64,000 nt of DNA, taken from assembly GCF_014229965.1 (NCBI RefSeq), contig NZ_JABGBW010000001.1, forward strand, positions 387,769-451,768. Reading direction: 5' to 3'. The translations under genes and the position numbers were made by a program. Below, one piece after another: positions 8,159-17,261 of the stretch (the stretch's first letter is position 1; each line of letters begins with the position of its first letter). The stretch comes from Peptostreptococcus canis. GTDB taxonomy: Bacteria > Bacillota > Clostridia > Peptostreptococcales > Peptostreptococcaceae. Under the pieces are notes generated by a model. It worked only from the letters and a program-made list of their open reading frames with translations, did no database searches and was not told the origin of the DNA.

Positions 8159-9109
8159 ATGCAATTAAAGAATATAAAAGGAAAGACAAACTGGATTCGA
8201 GGAGGAACGAATACAGGAGTGTATATATTTGAAGATAGAACTGTCCTTTTGATTGATACCGGAATAGGTGGAGATAGGCAAGAAAAAATAATAAATATAT
8301 TAGAAGAACAAAAACTAAAAGTAAGATATATTATAAATACACACGAGCATGAGGATCACAGTGGTGGAAATTACCAAATAAAAGAGTATTTTAAAGATGT
8401 AAAAGTATACTCATCACATAAGGCAAAAATTTATATTGAAAATCCGGATATTTATATGGATTTTATAACAGGTGGTAGAAGAACTCAAAAACTTGTGGAT
8501 GAAATGGGAAAATATATATTTAAAGAGGCGAAAGTTGATTATATTATAGAACCGGGAGACGAATTGGAGATTAAAGGTCATATTTTTAAAATAATAGATT
8601 GTTCAGGACATACAGAAGGAAGTATAGGGGTGGTCACGGATGATGGAATATTATTTTTAGGAGATTTGATGATTTCAAGAAACTCACTGGATAAATTTGA
8701 TTTTTTATTTATGTGTGATTATGAAAGTCAAATTAGATCATTGGATAATTTGAGAAATATAGACTTTGAATATTCTGTGTTGGGACATTCAAGTGGAATA
8801 TTTACAAAGAGAGAAACGCTTGAGATTGCAAATTACAATTATGATACTCTGATGAGATTGATAGAATTTGTGTTGAATCAATTAGAAGAACCACGAGACT
8901 TTGATGAAATAATAAAAGCTTTTCTAGATCATAAAAAATTAAGATGTAATTACATAGCGTATTTAGAATATAGAAATTCTTTAAATGCAACAATTGCATA
9001 TTTACTTGATGCAGGCGTCATAAAATATATTTTAGATGATAATATATTAAAGTACGTACTTTCTGATGAAACTTTAATTGAAAGCGGAAGTATGTTTTGT
9101 AAGATTTGA
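8159..9109 (+). CDS. Metallo-beta-lactamase-fold hydrolase
   Basis: A 316-residue MBL-fold protein. The zinc-binding signature HEHEDH spans residues 62-67. Later ligands are in DCSGHTEGS and FLGDLM, and the last histidine in VLGHSSG. The C-terminal 90 residues form a helical extension with winged-helix-like character. The family includes glyoxalase II-like thioesterases, but GHTEGS is generic and the substrate is not clear. RBS AGGTGAT precedes the ATG. It is flanked by a divergent small gene and the alarmone synthetase. Confidence 0.85.
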   Translation: MQLKNIKGKTNWIRGGTNTGVYIFEDRTVLLIDTGIGGDRQEKIINILEEQKLKVRYIINTHEHEDHSGGNYQIKEYFKDVKVYSSHKAKIYIENPDIYMDFITGGRRTQKLVDEMGKYIFKEAKVDYIIEPGDELEIKGHIFKIIDCSGHTEGSIGVVTDDGILFLGDLMISRNSLDKFDFLFMCDYESQIRSLDNLRNIDFEYSVLGHSSGIFTKRETLEIANYNYDTLMRLIEFVLNQLEEPRDFDEIIKAFLDHKKLRCNYIAYLEYRNSLNATIAYLLDAGVIKYILDDNILKYVLSDETLIESGSMFCKI

Positions 9110-9257
9110 TTCGAAAGATTTTTTAAAGTTTAATCTTATAAGAAGGTGTATAATTTATATAGAATATAGATTTATGATATAAAATAATATAAAAAACTTT
9201 CTGATGAGTTAATTATTGTTAATATTTATTATATTAGTAAATTAGAAGGGAGGATTT

Positions 9258-10064
9258 ATGGATTATCAAAGTTGGATGACTGCAATTGGTCCATATTCTA
9301 ATGCCGTTGAAGAACTTAAAATAAAGTTTAGAAATGTAAGAAAAGAATTTTTAGAAAAAGGAGAGCATTCCCCTATAGAATTTGTTACCGGGAGAACTAA
9401 AAAGATATCTTCCATAATGTCAAAGATGAAAAAGCTGGATACAGATCATTTGGAGGATATAGAAGATATTGCCGGTATTAGACTTATGTGTCAATTTGTT
9501 GAAGATATATATGCAATTGTAGATTTAATTAAACAGAGAAATGATATGAGGATAATTCTTGAAAAGGATTATATAAGTAATGCAAAGGAAAGTGGATACA
9601 GAAGTTATCATGTTATTATTATGTATCCTCTTCACAGTATCGATGGATTTAAGGAAGTTCAATGCGAAATACAGATTAGAACCCTTTCTATGAATTTCTG
9701 GGCTACTATTGAACATTCTCTAAAATATAAATATGATCATTATATCCCGGATGAATTGGCAACCAGATTAAAAAGAGCTGCAGATGCTGCATTTAGACTT
9801 GATCAGGAAATGGGAGAAATAAGAGAAGATATTATCAAAGCACAGGAATTGTTTTCTGAAAAAGAGTATGCAACTACTGATACATTTGCAAGAGTTCAAA
9901 AACTAAAAGAAATTGGAGATATGGAAAAATATTTTTATTATAGGAATAAGCTTAATGAAAAATCCAAAATCAATGATATTATGGGAATTATTGAATTAAA
10001 GAAAGAGTTAGATGAAGTTTTGAAGGGGATGAAAATAGGTAGGGCAAGAGAGGATTTATTTTGA
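9258..10064 (+). CDS. relQ: Small alarmone synthetase (GTP pyrophosphokinase, RelQ type)
   Basis: Transfers pyrophosphate from ATP to GDP or GTP to make (p)ppGpp. The 268 residues contain only the RelA/SpoT synthetase domain, with no HD hydrolase, TGS or ACT domains. Visible motifs are GRTKKISSIMSKMK, DIAGIRLMCQF, SGYRSYHVI and EVQCEIQIRT, then FWATIEHSLKYKY. The C-terminal helices fit the tetramerising tail of RelQ/SAS1. The symbol is by similarity to Firmicute RelQ; RelP is less likely from length. RBS GGGAGG precedes the ATG. The metallophosphoesterase starts 40 bases later. Confidence 0.9.
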   Translation: MDYQSWMTAIGPYSNAVEELKIKFRNVRKEFLEKGEHSPIEFVTGRTKKISSIMSKMKKLDTDHLEDIEDIAGIRLMCQFVEDIYAIVDLIKQRNDMRIILEKDYISNAKESGYRSYHVIIMYPLHSIDGFKEVQCEIQIRTLSMNFWATIEHSLKYKYDHYIPDELATRLKRAADAAFRLDQEMGEIREDIIKAQELFSEKEYATTDTFARVQKLKEIGDMEKYFYYRNKLNEKSKINDIMGIIELKKELDEVLKGMKIGRAREDLF

Positions 10065-10103
10065 TAAAGAGTTTGATAAATGAGGGGAGGATATTACCAA
10101 ATT

Positions 10104-10814
10104 ATGAAAATTTATGCAATTGGTGATTTACATCTTTCTACAGCGGTTGATAAGCCAATGAATATTTTTGGTGACAATTGGGAAAATCATGAAGAAAAGA
10201 TTTTTTCTGACTGGATCGAAAAAGTTAATGAGGATGATATTGTGTTTGTTGTTGGGGACATTTCATGGGCATCGAAATTAGAAGATGCAAAATTAGATTT
10301 GGATAAGATATCGAAACTTCCCGGAACGAAATATTTTGTAAAGGGAAATCATGATTATTGGTGGACTACGGCAACAGGATTAAATAAATTATATGATGAT
10401 AAAATGATATTTATGAATACAAATGTATATGGACTTGGAGAATATGCAATTTGTGGAACCAGAGGATGGATTACACCAAATGATATTAAATTTGAACAAA
10501 AAGATTCTGAAATATATAAAAGAGAGGCACATAGACTTAAACTTTCGCTTGAAAATGCAAAAAAAATGGGATATAAAAAGTTTATAGTTCTTATGCATTA
10601 TCCTCCGACTAATGAAGAGCTGAATGAAACATTATTTATGGAGGTTATAAAAGAATATTCGCCCCAATATGTTATTTATGGGCATCTACATGGAGAAGAA
10701 AGCTTTGCATATGGGATAAAAGGTAAAGTAAAGGGAACAGAATATCATTTGGTTTCATGTGATTATATCAATTTTAAGGTCAAGGAAATTTTAGAATTAG
10801 ATACTGAAGAGTGA
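10104..10814 (+). CDS. Calcineurin-like metallophosphoesterase
   Basis: A cytoplasmic phosphoesterase with a two-metal site. Motifs in order: GDLHLS, GDISWA, KGNHDYWW, MHYPPT and YGHLHGE. The length is about 236 residues. The ATG at 10104 is preferred over an in-frame ATG 24 bases upstream, because GGGGAGG (10084-10090) precedes the later start and the motif GDLH normally begins within ten residues of the N-terminus. The family is broad and the substrate is unknown. It probably shares a transcript with relQ. Confidence 0.87.
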   Translation: MKIYAIGDLHLSTAVDKPMNIFGDNWENHEEKIFSDWIEKVNEDDIVFVVGDISWASKLEDAKLDLDKISKLPGTKYFVKGNHDYWWTTATGLNKLYDDKMIFMNTNVYGLGEYAICGTRGWITPNDIKFEQKDSEIYKREAHRLKLSLENAKKMGYKKFIVLMHYPPTNEELNETLFMEVIKEYSPQYVIYGHLHGEESFAYGIKGKVKGTEYHLVSCDYINFKVKEILELDTEE

Positions 10815-10849
10815 TTAACTAGATATAGAAAATAATTAGGGAGGATTAT

Positions 10850-11824
10850 ATGAAGTTAGCAATTATAGGAGCGGGGCTTATCGTTAAGGATTTTCTTACT
10901 ATAGTCAAAGATTTACCAAAAATAAATCTTCAGGCGATAGTGGGTACCAATAGAAATGTGGAAAATCTTTTTAATTTAAAGAAGATGTATGAAATAAAAG
11001 AAGTTTATACTGATATAGACGAATGTTTAGAAAATTGTGATATAGATACAGTGTATGTAGCTGTACCAAATAATATGCACTATGAGGTTGTAAAAAAGAG
11101 TTTAAATGCGGGTAAACATGTAATTTGTGAAAAACCATTTACTTCTAATTTTAAAGAATTGGAAGAAATTTATAATTTAGCTATATCAAAAGATTTAGTA
11201 TTAATTGAAGCTATTACGAATCAATATCTTCCCAACTATAGAGAGATAAAGAAAAACATAGATAAAATAGGTGATATTAAAATAGTTGAATGTAATTATT
11301 CTCAATTATCATCTAGATGGGAGAATTTTAAAAAGGGTATAGTGGCACCTGTATTTGATAAAAGTAAGGGTGGAGGAGCTTTAGTGGATTTGAATATTTA
11401 TAATATTCATTTTGTAGTTGGATTATTTGGACTGCCTAAAAAAGTTGATTATTATCCTAATATAGTTAATAAAGTAGATTCATCCGGTGTATTAATGCTT
11501 GATTATATTGAATTTAAAGCTATTTGCATAGCAGCCAAAGATACTTTTGATAATAGTTATTCATTTATTCAAGGTGATAGAGGTATTTTATCAGTGAGCG
11601 GTCCTAATAATGGAGTGCCTAATTATACTTTGAAAAGCATTGATATGAATGTGGAAAAAACTAATATAAATATTCACGATCACAGGATGTTTAGTGAATT
11701 TTACAAGTTTATTGAAGTAATTGAAAATATGGACATGGATTTTGTAAAAATCCGGATGAAACATAGTATGGATGTAATGAAAGTAGTAGATATGGCCAGA
11801 GAGTCTGAAACAAGATATAAGTAA
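10850..11824 (+). CDS. Gfo/Idh/MocA-family oxidoreductase
   Basis: An NAD(P)-dependent dehydrogenase-like protein of 324 residues. The N-terminal Rossmann domain begins LAIIGAGLIVKDF, and the family marker CEKPF follows near residue 95. The C-terminal alpha/beta domain contains the GGGALVDLNIYNIHF stretch that normally carries the catalytic region. Such proteins oxidise or reduce sugars, inositol or pseudo-dipeptides; no specific substrate can be named. RBS GGGAGG lies 8 bases from the ATG. Confidence 0.83.
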   Translation: MKLAIIGAGLIVKDFLTIVKDLPKINLQAIVGTNRNVENLFNLKKMYEIKEVYTDIDECLENCDIDTVYVAVPNNMHYEVVKKSLNAGKHVICEKPFTSNFKELEEIYNLAISKDLVLIEAITNQYLPNYREIKKNIDKIGDIKIVECNYSQLSSRWENFKKGIVAPVFDKSKGGGALVDLNIYNIHFVVGLFGLPKKVDYYPNIVNKVDSSGVLMLDYIEFKAICIAAKDTFDNSYSFIQGDRGILSVSGPNNGVPNYTLKSIDMNVEKTNINIHDHRMFSEFYKFIEVIENMDMDFVKIRMKHSMDVMKVVDMARESETRYK

Positions 11825-11929
11825 ATAAACTGAAAAAATAGAGTTGATTTATATTATAATTTCTTAGTTGAAGCTATATAAAAACTCAAATTTTAAAAAA
11901 TGTAGATAAGTTTGAAAAGAGGAGATAGT

Positions 11930-13423
11930 TTGAATATTATATTATCGAAGTTGAAAGAGGTATTTTTTTCGGTATTACCAATAACTATATTGGTTATACT
12001 ACTTAATTTTACTATATCACCAATAGAGACTTCATTAATAATTAAATTTTTAATAGGAACGGTTTTCGTAGTAGTAGGTTTGACAATTTTTTTATTAGGA
12101 GTAGATATTGGCATTACACCATTAGGAGATTTAACTGGAATATCGCTTGCAAAAACAAATAAAATATGGATTGTTCTTGTGGCTGGATTAATTTTAGGTT
12201 TTTTTATTTCAATAGCAGAACCTGGGTTAATGGTTTTAGCAAGTCAAGTGAATTTAGTAACTAATGGCAATATCTCCAGTAATAGTATATTAATGGTAGT
12301 ATCCATAGGTTTGGCTTTAATGTTATCTGTAGGATTTTTAAGAATATTTTACAATGTACCACTGTATAAAGTCTTAATGATATTATACTTAATAGTATTG
12401 GGAATAGCTATTTTTTCTTCTAGTGAGTTTTTAGGAATTGCTTTTGATTCATCAGGTTCGACAACCGGTATATTAGCTGTTCCGTTTATATTATCGTTAT
12501 CAACAGGTATCTCGAAATTAAAAAAAGATAGCAAAGCTTCTGAAAAAGATAGTTTTGGTTTGGTAGCAATAGCATCAACAGGAGCTATTATATCTGTATT
12601 ATTATTAGGAATTTTTAAAAATAATGAAAAATTTGCATCTGGATTGGAATTTGGAAGTGTAAGTAAGACTAGTATATTTGAATCATATATTAATATAATT
12701 ATAGCACATCTAAAAGAAAGTTTTTTTGCAATATTACCTGTTCTGATAATACTGCTAATTTTACAAAAAATATCATTTAATTTAAAAAAAAGAGAATTTA
12801 GAAAGTTACTAACGGGGTTTACTTTTGCATTTATAGGTCTATTTATTTTTCTTTTGGGAGTAAATGCCGGATTTATGGATGTAGGAATAAGTATAGGTAA
12901 TACTTTAGCACTAAAAGATAATAAAATATATATAATAGGAATTGGATTTATCATGGGGGTTGTAACTATATTGGCTGAGCCGGCTGTATATGTTTTAACT
13001 CATCAAATAGAAGATGTGACTAGTGGTTATGTAAATAGAAAGGCAGTTTTATTTCCGTTAGCAGTGGGGGTTGGGCTTGCAGTGGCATTATCTACCGTGA
13101 GGATTTTGGTATCTGAAGTACAACTTTGGTATTATCTACTGCCGGGATATTTGATATGTATTTGTCTCATGTTTATTACACCAAAATTATTTGTCGGTAT
13201 TGCATTTGATGCTGGTGGCGTAGCTACCGGACCCATGACTGCAACTTTTATTTTATCTTTTATACAAGGGGCAGCGAATGCTTTCGAAGGAGCGGATGTT
13301 TTGGTGGATGGATTTGGTATGATAGCAATGGTTGCATTAATGCCTATTCTGACACTTGAAATTTTAGGTATAATATTTTTGATTATTTCTAATAAAAGGA
13401 GCGAGGAAAACAAAGATGAATAA
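11930..13423 (+). CDS. DUF1538 membrane protein with two DUF1538 repeats
   Basis: About 497 residues with two homologous halves. Each has several membrane helices and a copy of the pattern FLLGVDIGITPLGDLTG / FLLGVNAGFMDVGISIG, followed by AEPGLMVLASQV / AEPAVYVLTHQI and AFDSSGSTTG / AFDAGGVATG. An inverted repeat of this kind suggests a transporter. The TTG at 11930 is chosen because AGAGGAG lies 5 bases before it. The gene overlaps the tandem PII-like gene by 8 bases, which points to a functional pair: a membrane transporter with a PII-type regulator. The transported substrate is unknown. Confidence 0.85.
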   Translation: MNIILSKLKEVFFSVLPITILVILLNFTISPIETSLIIKFLIGTVFVVVGLTIFLLGVDIGITPLGDLTGISLAKTNKIWIVLVAGLILGFFISIAEPGLMVLASQVNLVTNGNISSNSILMVVSIGLALMLSVGFLRIFYNVPLYKVLMILYLIVLGIAIFSSSEFLGIAFDSSGSTTGILAVPFILSLSTGISKLKKDSKASEKDSFGLVAIASTGAIISVLLLGIFKNNEKFASGLEFGSVSKTSIFESYINIIIAHLKESFFAILPVLIILLILQKISFNLKKREFRKLLTGFTFAFIGLFIFLLGVNAGFMDVGISIGNTLALKDNKIYIIGIGFIMGVVTILAEPAVYVLTHQIEDVTSGYVNRKAVLFPLAVGVGLAVALSTVRILVSEVQLWYYLLPGYLICICLMFITPKLFVGIAFDAGGVATGPMTATFILSFIQGAANAFEGADVLVDGFGMIAMVALMPILTLEILGIIFLIISNKRSEENKDE

Positions 13424-14075
13424 AATTGGGGTTTCATCATTTGAATTGGCGTATATTATAGTAAATGATGGTATGGCTAGTAAAGTTTTACACAAAGCAA
13501 AAAAATACGGTATACCAGGAGGAACTATATTTCGTGGGAAAGGCACTGTAAATAATAAATTAATGAACTTTTTATCTCTTTGTGAACAAAAGAAAGAAAT
13601 AATAGTTATATGTGCCGAGAGTATTTTGATTGAAGATGTATTAGAAAAACTTAATAAACAGTTTCAGTTTAGCAAACCTAATCATGGTATAATTTTTACT
13701 GTTAAAACCTGTGAAATAATAGGTTCAAAAAGTTGTTCGTGCAAAAATATTGGAAGAGGTGTTGAGGAAAATATGTATCAAGTTATTTTCACAATTGTCA
13801 ATAGGGGTATAGGGGAAGATGTAATAGACGCTGCTAAGTTGGCGGGGTCTAAAGGTGGAACTATTGTTAATGCAAGAGGTTCCGGTATTCATGAAACGAT
13901 GAAGCTATTTAATATGGAAATAGAACCTGAAAAAGAAATGGTAATAATTATTTCTAAAAAAGAAATAACAAATGAAATAGTAGATTCTATAAGAAAAGAA
14001 GTAAATATTGATAAACCTGGAAATGGAATTATTTTTGTTCAAGATGTCGGAAAGGTTTATGGTATTTATGAATAA
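13416..14075 (+). CDS. Tandem PII-like (GlnB-fold) regulatory protein
   Basis: A 219-residue protein made of two ferredoxin-fold PII-like domains. The halves align: YIIVNDGMASKVLHKAKKYG with FTIVNRGIGEDVIDAAKLAG, then GGTIFRGKG with GGTIVNARG, and KPNHGIIF with KPGNGIIF. A Cys-containing linker (SKSCSCKN) sits between them. PII proteins bind ATP/ADP and effector molecules and gate transporters. Translational overlap with the DUF1538 gene suggests control of that membrane protein. It has no clear canonical GlnB T-loop uridylylation tyrosine. Fusion of two PII domains in one chain is less common than single-domain PII. Confidence 0.8.
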   Translation: MNKIGVSSFELAYIIVNDGMASKVLHKAKKYGIPGGTIFRGKGTVNNKLMNFLSLCEQKKEIIVICAESILIEDVLEKLNKQFQFSKPNHGIIFTVKTCEIIGSKSCSCKNIGRGVEENMYQVIFTIVNRGIGEDVIDAAKLAGSKGGTIVNARGSGIHETMKLFNMEIEPEKEMVIIISKKEITNEIVDSIRKEVNIDKPGNGIIFVQDVGKVYGIYE

Positions 14076-14628
14076 AATATGTATTGATATAGATGGAACA
14101 ATAACTGATCCATACCATTTTATACCATATCTAAATAAATTGACTGGGAAAAAAATTACGAGCAAAGAATATATTTCTACTGACTGGAATTTAGTATATG
14201 GAACGGAATTTGGGTGGATATACAATAATTTTGATGAGGATTTTTCATATATATATCAAGAGGCAAAGTTACTACCTGGTGTAAATGAAACTATTTATAA
14301 ATTAATAGAAAATGGATATGAGGTGTTTTTTGTTACAGCAAGAGCTCATACTATTCATGAAATTACAAAAAAATGGCTTGTTGATGTTGGCTTAGGTGAT
14401 ATAGAACTATATTCATTGGGAGAAAATGATGAAAAAGCCTATTTGGCTAAGTCATTGAACTCTAATATATTTATTGAAGATGATCCGGAAAATGCGAAGA
14501 AATTATTATGTAATGATATAAAAGTAATATTAAAAAATGCAAATTATAATAAAGAACTAAGTGAGAAAAACATGGTTAGATTTGATAACTGGAATGAGGT
14601 ATTTAGTATAGTTCAAAGAAAATTATAG
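14068..14628 (+). CDS. HAD-family nucleotidase (5'-(3')-deoxyribonucleotidase-like)
   Basis: A 186-residue HAD phosphatase. The nucleophile motif DIDGTITD lies near the N-terminus, FFVTARA is the motif II region, and EDDPENAKKL is the motif IV region. It resembles the NT5C/YqfW-type nucleotidases. The ATG at 14068 overlaps the stop of the PII-like gene by 8 bases, giving a three-gene translationally coupled unit. An in-frame ATG at 14059 is a possible alternative start. Its link to the transporter/PII pair is unclear. Confidence 0.75.
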   Translation: MNKICIDIDGTITDPYHFIPYLNKLTGKKITSKEYISTDWNLVYGTEFGWIYNNFDEDFSYIYQEAKLLPGVNETIYKLIENGYEVFFVTARAHTIHEITKKWLVDVGLGDIELYSLGENDEKAYLAKSLNSNIFIEDDPENAKKLLCNDIKVILKNANYNKELSEKNMVRFDNWNEVFSIVQRKL

Positions 14629-14710
14629 TATTTTTAACGGTGAAAATTGTAATGATGAAAAAATGTTTTGCCAGTTTTTTGCTTTTATTTGTGTAATTAT
14701 TTACATTTTT

Positions 14711-14719
14711 TGGTATAAT
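14711..14719 (+). promoter_or_regulatory. Extended -10 promoter of the aldolase gene
   Basis: TGGTATAAT is an extended -10 element 43 bases before the fba ATG. A weak TTGTGT lies 19 bases upstream of TATAAT. Confidence 0.5.
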
Positions 14720-14761
14720 TACCTTGATGGGTAAGTTTTAAAAGTTTATAAGGAGGAAATT

Positions 14762-15685
14762 ATGGCATTAGTTAATACAAAAGAAATGTTTAAAAAGGCG
14801 TATGAAGGTGGATATTCTATAGGAGCTTTCAATATTAGTAATTTAGAACAGTTACAAGGTGTGTTACAAGCTTGTAAAGAAAGAAATTCTGCAGTAATTA
14901 TTCAGGCTTCTAAGTCTGCAATAAATTATGCAGGTGTTGATACTTTAGTTTCACTTGTAAAGGCTGCTTCTGATGAAATAGGTGTAGATTGTGCCCTTCA
15001 TTTAGACCATGGGCCAAACTTTGAAATGGCTAAAAAAGTAATAGATGCAGGATTTACTTCTGTTATGATAGATGGTTCACATTTTGATTATGAAGAAAAT
15101 GTTGCAATTACTAAAGAAGTAGTAGAGTATGCTCATGCACATAACGTAACAGTTGAAGCTGAGTTAGGTGTATTGGCTGGTACAGAAGATGATGTAACTA
15201 GCGATGTTCATCATTATACTGATCCGGATCAAGCGGTTGATTTTGTAAATAGAACAGGAGTTGATTCTTTAGCAATCGCTATTGGTACTTCTCATGGTGC
15301 TTTTAAGTTCAAGGGTGAAGCTAAGTTAAGATTTGATATATTAGAAGAAATCCAGTCTAAACTTCCAAACTTCCCGATCGTTCTTCATGGAGCTTCTGCA
15401 GTGGATCAAAATGCAGTCGCTACTTGTAATCAATATGGTGGAGATATAGCCGGGGCTAAAGGTATACCTCTAGATATGCTTAGAAAAGCATCTTCAATGG
15501 CAGTTTGTAAGATAAATATGGATACTGATTTGAGATTAGCTATGACAGCATCTCTTAGAAAATTCCTTGCAGAAAATCCAAAGGAATTTGATCCAAGAAA
15601 ATATCTTGGAGCTGGTAGAGATGCAATTAAGGATGTTGTTATAGGGAAAATTGATGACGTATTGGGATCAAAAGATTCACTTTAA
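14762..15685 (+). CDS. fba: Class II fructose-1,6-bisphosphate aldolase
   Basis: Cleaves fructose-1,6-bisphosphate to dihydroxyacetone phosphate and glyceraldehyde-3-phosphate, and runs in reverse. The 307-residue length is typical. Zn ligands and the active site are visible in ALHLDHGPNFE, VEAELGVLAG, AIGTSHGAFK and VLHGASAVDQ. It is a single-gene unit with its own extended -10 promoter and a terminator, separate from the glycolytic operon at 20-28 kb. RBS AAGGAGGA lies 5 bases from the ATG. Confidence 0.96.
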   Translation: MALVNTKEMFKKAYEGGYSIGAFNISNLEQLQGVLQACKERNSAVIIQASKSAINYAGVDTLVSLVKAASDEIGVDCALHLDHGPNFEMAKKVIDAGFTSVMIDGSHFDYEENVAITKEVVEYAHAHNVTVEAELGVLAGTEDDVTSDVHHYTDPDQAVDFVNRTGVDSLAIAIGTSHGAFKFKGEAKLRFDILEEIQSKLPNFPIVLHGASAVDQNAVATCNQYGGDIAGAKGIPLDMLRKASSMAVCKINMDTDLRLAMTASLRKFLAENPKEFDPRKYLGAGRDAIKDVVIGKIDDVLGSKDSL

Positions 15686-15728
15686 TTATTGCCAACTTAT
15701 AAAAGTTAAAACTAGCATATGATTGTAT

Positions 15729-15756
15729 AAAAAGACTCCAGTTCTGGAGTCTTTTT
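15729..15756. terminator. Intrinsic terminator of fba
   Basis: A perfect 12-bp stem AAAAAGACTCCA / TGGAGTCTTTTT closes on a 4-base loop. It is symmetric enough to act in both directions. Confidence 0.85.
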
Positions 15757-15860
15757 ATATGAATTCAGTTTATATAGTTATAGTTAAAAAGAGAATTATC
15801 TTTATGAAATCTTAAGAAATAAGTATAGTTAAAATTTAGTTTTACTATGTATAATATAGG

Positions 15861-15902
15861 TAAGAATATAAGGATAAGAATATAAGGATAAGAATATAAG
15901 GA
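15861..15902. repeat. Three tandem copies of a 14-bp unit in a 5' leader
   Basis: TAAGAATATAAGGA is repeated three times without mismatch. The array starts 6 bases after a TATAAT (15850-15855) and ends just before the RBS AGGAGGAGG of the glycosyltransferase gene, so it lies in the likely 5' untranslated region. Each unit carries an AAGG that could offer extra weak Shine-Dalgarno contacts. Confidence 0.9.
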
Positions 15903-15917
15903 ATAGGAGGAGGTCTT

Positions 15918-17078
15918 ATGAAAGTTTTAATTTTGACAGCTAGATATGGTATGGGACATATATCAGCATCAAATTCTATAAAACAAGATATCATTAAATA
16001 TAATAGTGATGCAGAAGTCAAAATAATAGATTTTTATAATTATACTTTCTCATCATTATCGAGATATTTTTATGATGCTTTTAGTTTCATTCTCAAGCAT
16101 GCAACGAAATTATACGGTAAATTCTATTCTGAAAATGATAAGCCAGGTTCAAAATATGGGCCAGTAACTAGAATTCTTGCAAATTCTGCACAAATACTTG
16201 TTGCAGAAGAGGATCCGGATATAATAATATCTACATTTCCAATAATATCGCAGGCAATATCATTATGTAAGAAAAAGTATGGTATAAATACTCCTTTAAT
16301 CACTTGTATAACTGATATAAGTAGTCACTATGAATGGATATCTGAGAATACAGATAAGTATTTAGTTCCTTGTGTGGATTCAAAATATGAACTGATTAGT
16401 AAAGGAGTAAGATCAGAAAGATTATCTGTATATGGAATACCCGTATCCGATGTATTTAAAAAACTTCATAGTAAACAGGTTGATATTATGCAAAATGAAA
16501 AAAAATTAATAAAAATTGGAAATTATAGAAAAAGAAAAGAACTGTTGATTATGGGAGGCGGTCTGGGGATGTTACCAGAGAACGAAAGTTTTTATAAAAA
16601 GCTAAACTCTGTAACTGACTTGCATACTACAATAGTAACCGGAAGTAATAGGAAGATTTATAATCAATTAAATAGAAAATACGAAAATATAGATGTGCTA
16701 GGGTATACTGATAAAATAAGTGAGCTGATGGAAAATGCCGATTGTGTTGTAACTAAACCGGGAGGAATAACGGTTTTTGAAGCTATATATTCACTAACGC
16801 CTGTAATTTCATTTGATACAATTTTGCCTAATGAGTTAAATAATATTAATTTTATTGAGGACGGTAATTTTGGGATTTCTCTTCACACCAGTGCGGAAAA
16901 AAACATAGATAGAATTATAAAGTTTATTAATGATGTGGAGAAAAGAGAGAATATAAAAAAATCAATGATTAGATTTGTATCTAGTTTGGATCAAGAGTAT
17001 TTTAAAGACTTTTTATATGATATAAAGACTATAAACGAAATTGATGAACATAGGAAAGAGGTTGAGAAGATACTATAA
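15918..17078 (+). CDS. Glycosyltransferase, MGDG synthase / UgtP-like
   Basis: A 386-residue GT28-type glycosyltransferase. The N-terminal MGDG-synthase domain begins ARYGMGHISASNSI. The C-terminal nucleotide-sugar domain contains GGGLGM, TIVTGSN and the donor-binding block VVTKPGGITVFEA. Relatives transfer glucose or galactose from UDP-sugars to diacylglycerol to make membrane glycolipids, the lipid anchors of lipoteichoic acid in some Firmicutes. Whether it acts once or processively is not visible. RBS AGGAGGAGGT is very strong. Downstream lie a NodB deacetylase and a flippase-like protein, giving an envelope-related cluster. Confidence 0.82.
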   Translation: MKVLILTARYGMGHISASNSIKQDIIKYNSDAEVKIIDFYNYTFSSLSRYFYDAFSFILKHATKLYGKFYSENDKPGSKYGPVTRILANSAQILVAEEDPDIIISTFPIISQAISLCKKKYGINTPLITCITDISSHYEWISENTDKYLVPCVDSKYELISKGVRSERLSVYGIPVSDVFKKLHSKQVDIMQNEKKLIKIGNYRKRKELLIMGGGLGMLPENESFYKKLNSVTDLHTTIVTGSNRKIYNQLNRKYENIDVLGYTDKISELMENADCVVTKPGGITVFEAIYSLTPVISFDTILPNELNNINFIEDGNFGISLHTSAEKNIDRIIKFINDVEKRENIKKSMIRFVSSLDQEYFKDFLYDIKTINEIDEHRKEVEKIL

Positions 17079-17100
17079 TGTTGGTATAAATTGGTGTAAT

Positions 17101-17133
17101 TATATATTATTTATATATTATTTATATATTATT
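17101..17133. repeat. Three tandem copies of an 11-bp AT-only unit
   Basis: TATATATTATT occurs three times in perfect tandem, 23 bases after the stop of the glycosyltransferase gene. It is a simple-sequence tract that could vary by slippage. Confidence 0.85.
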
Positions 17134-17141
17134 TAAAAGTT

Positions 17142-17192
17142 AGACGGCTGTAAATTAATTATTTATATTAATTAGCAGTCGTTTATTTATTT
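17142..17192 (+). terminator. Imperfect terminator after the glycosyltransferase gene
   Basis: ACGGCTG pairs with CAGTCGT (one G-U) and extends through an AATTAA/TTAATT segment. It is followed by TTTATTTATTTTT. Confidence 0.5.
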
Positions 17193-17261
17193 TTATAAAT
17201 GCAAGCTTGAGTAAAGATATTTAAAGTATAATAGTTTGTAATTAAATAGGGAGGTATTTGT

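Noticed and set aside
12349-12954. 201-residue minus-strand frame inside the DUF1538 gene
   Set aside because: It is a shadow of an AT-rich membrane protein gene, lacks an RBS and encodes a low-complexity Asn/Ile/Pro-rich peptide.
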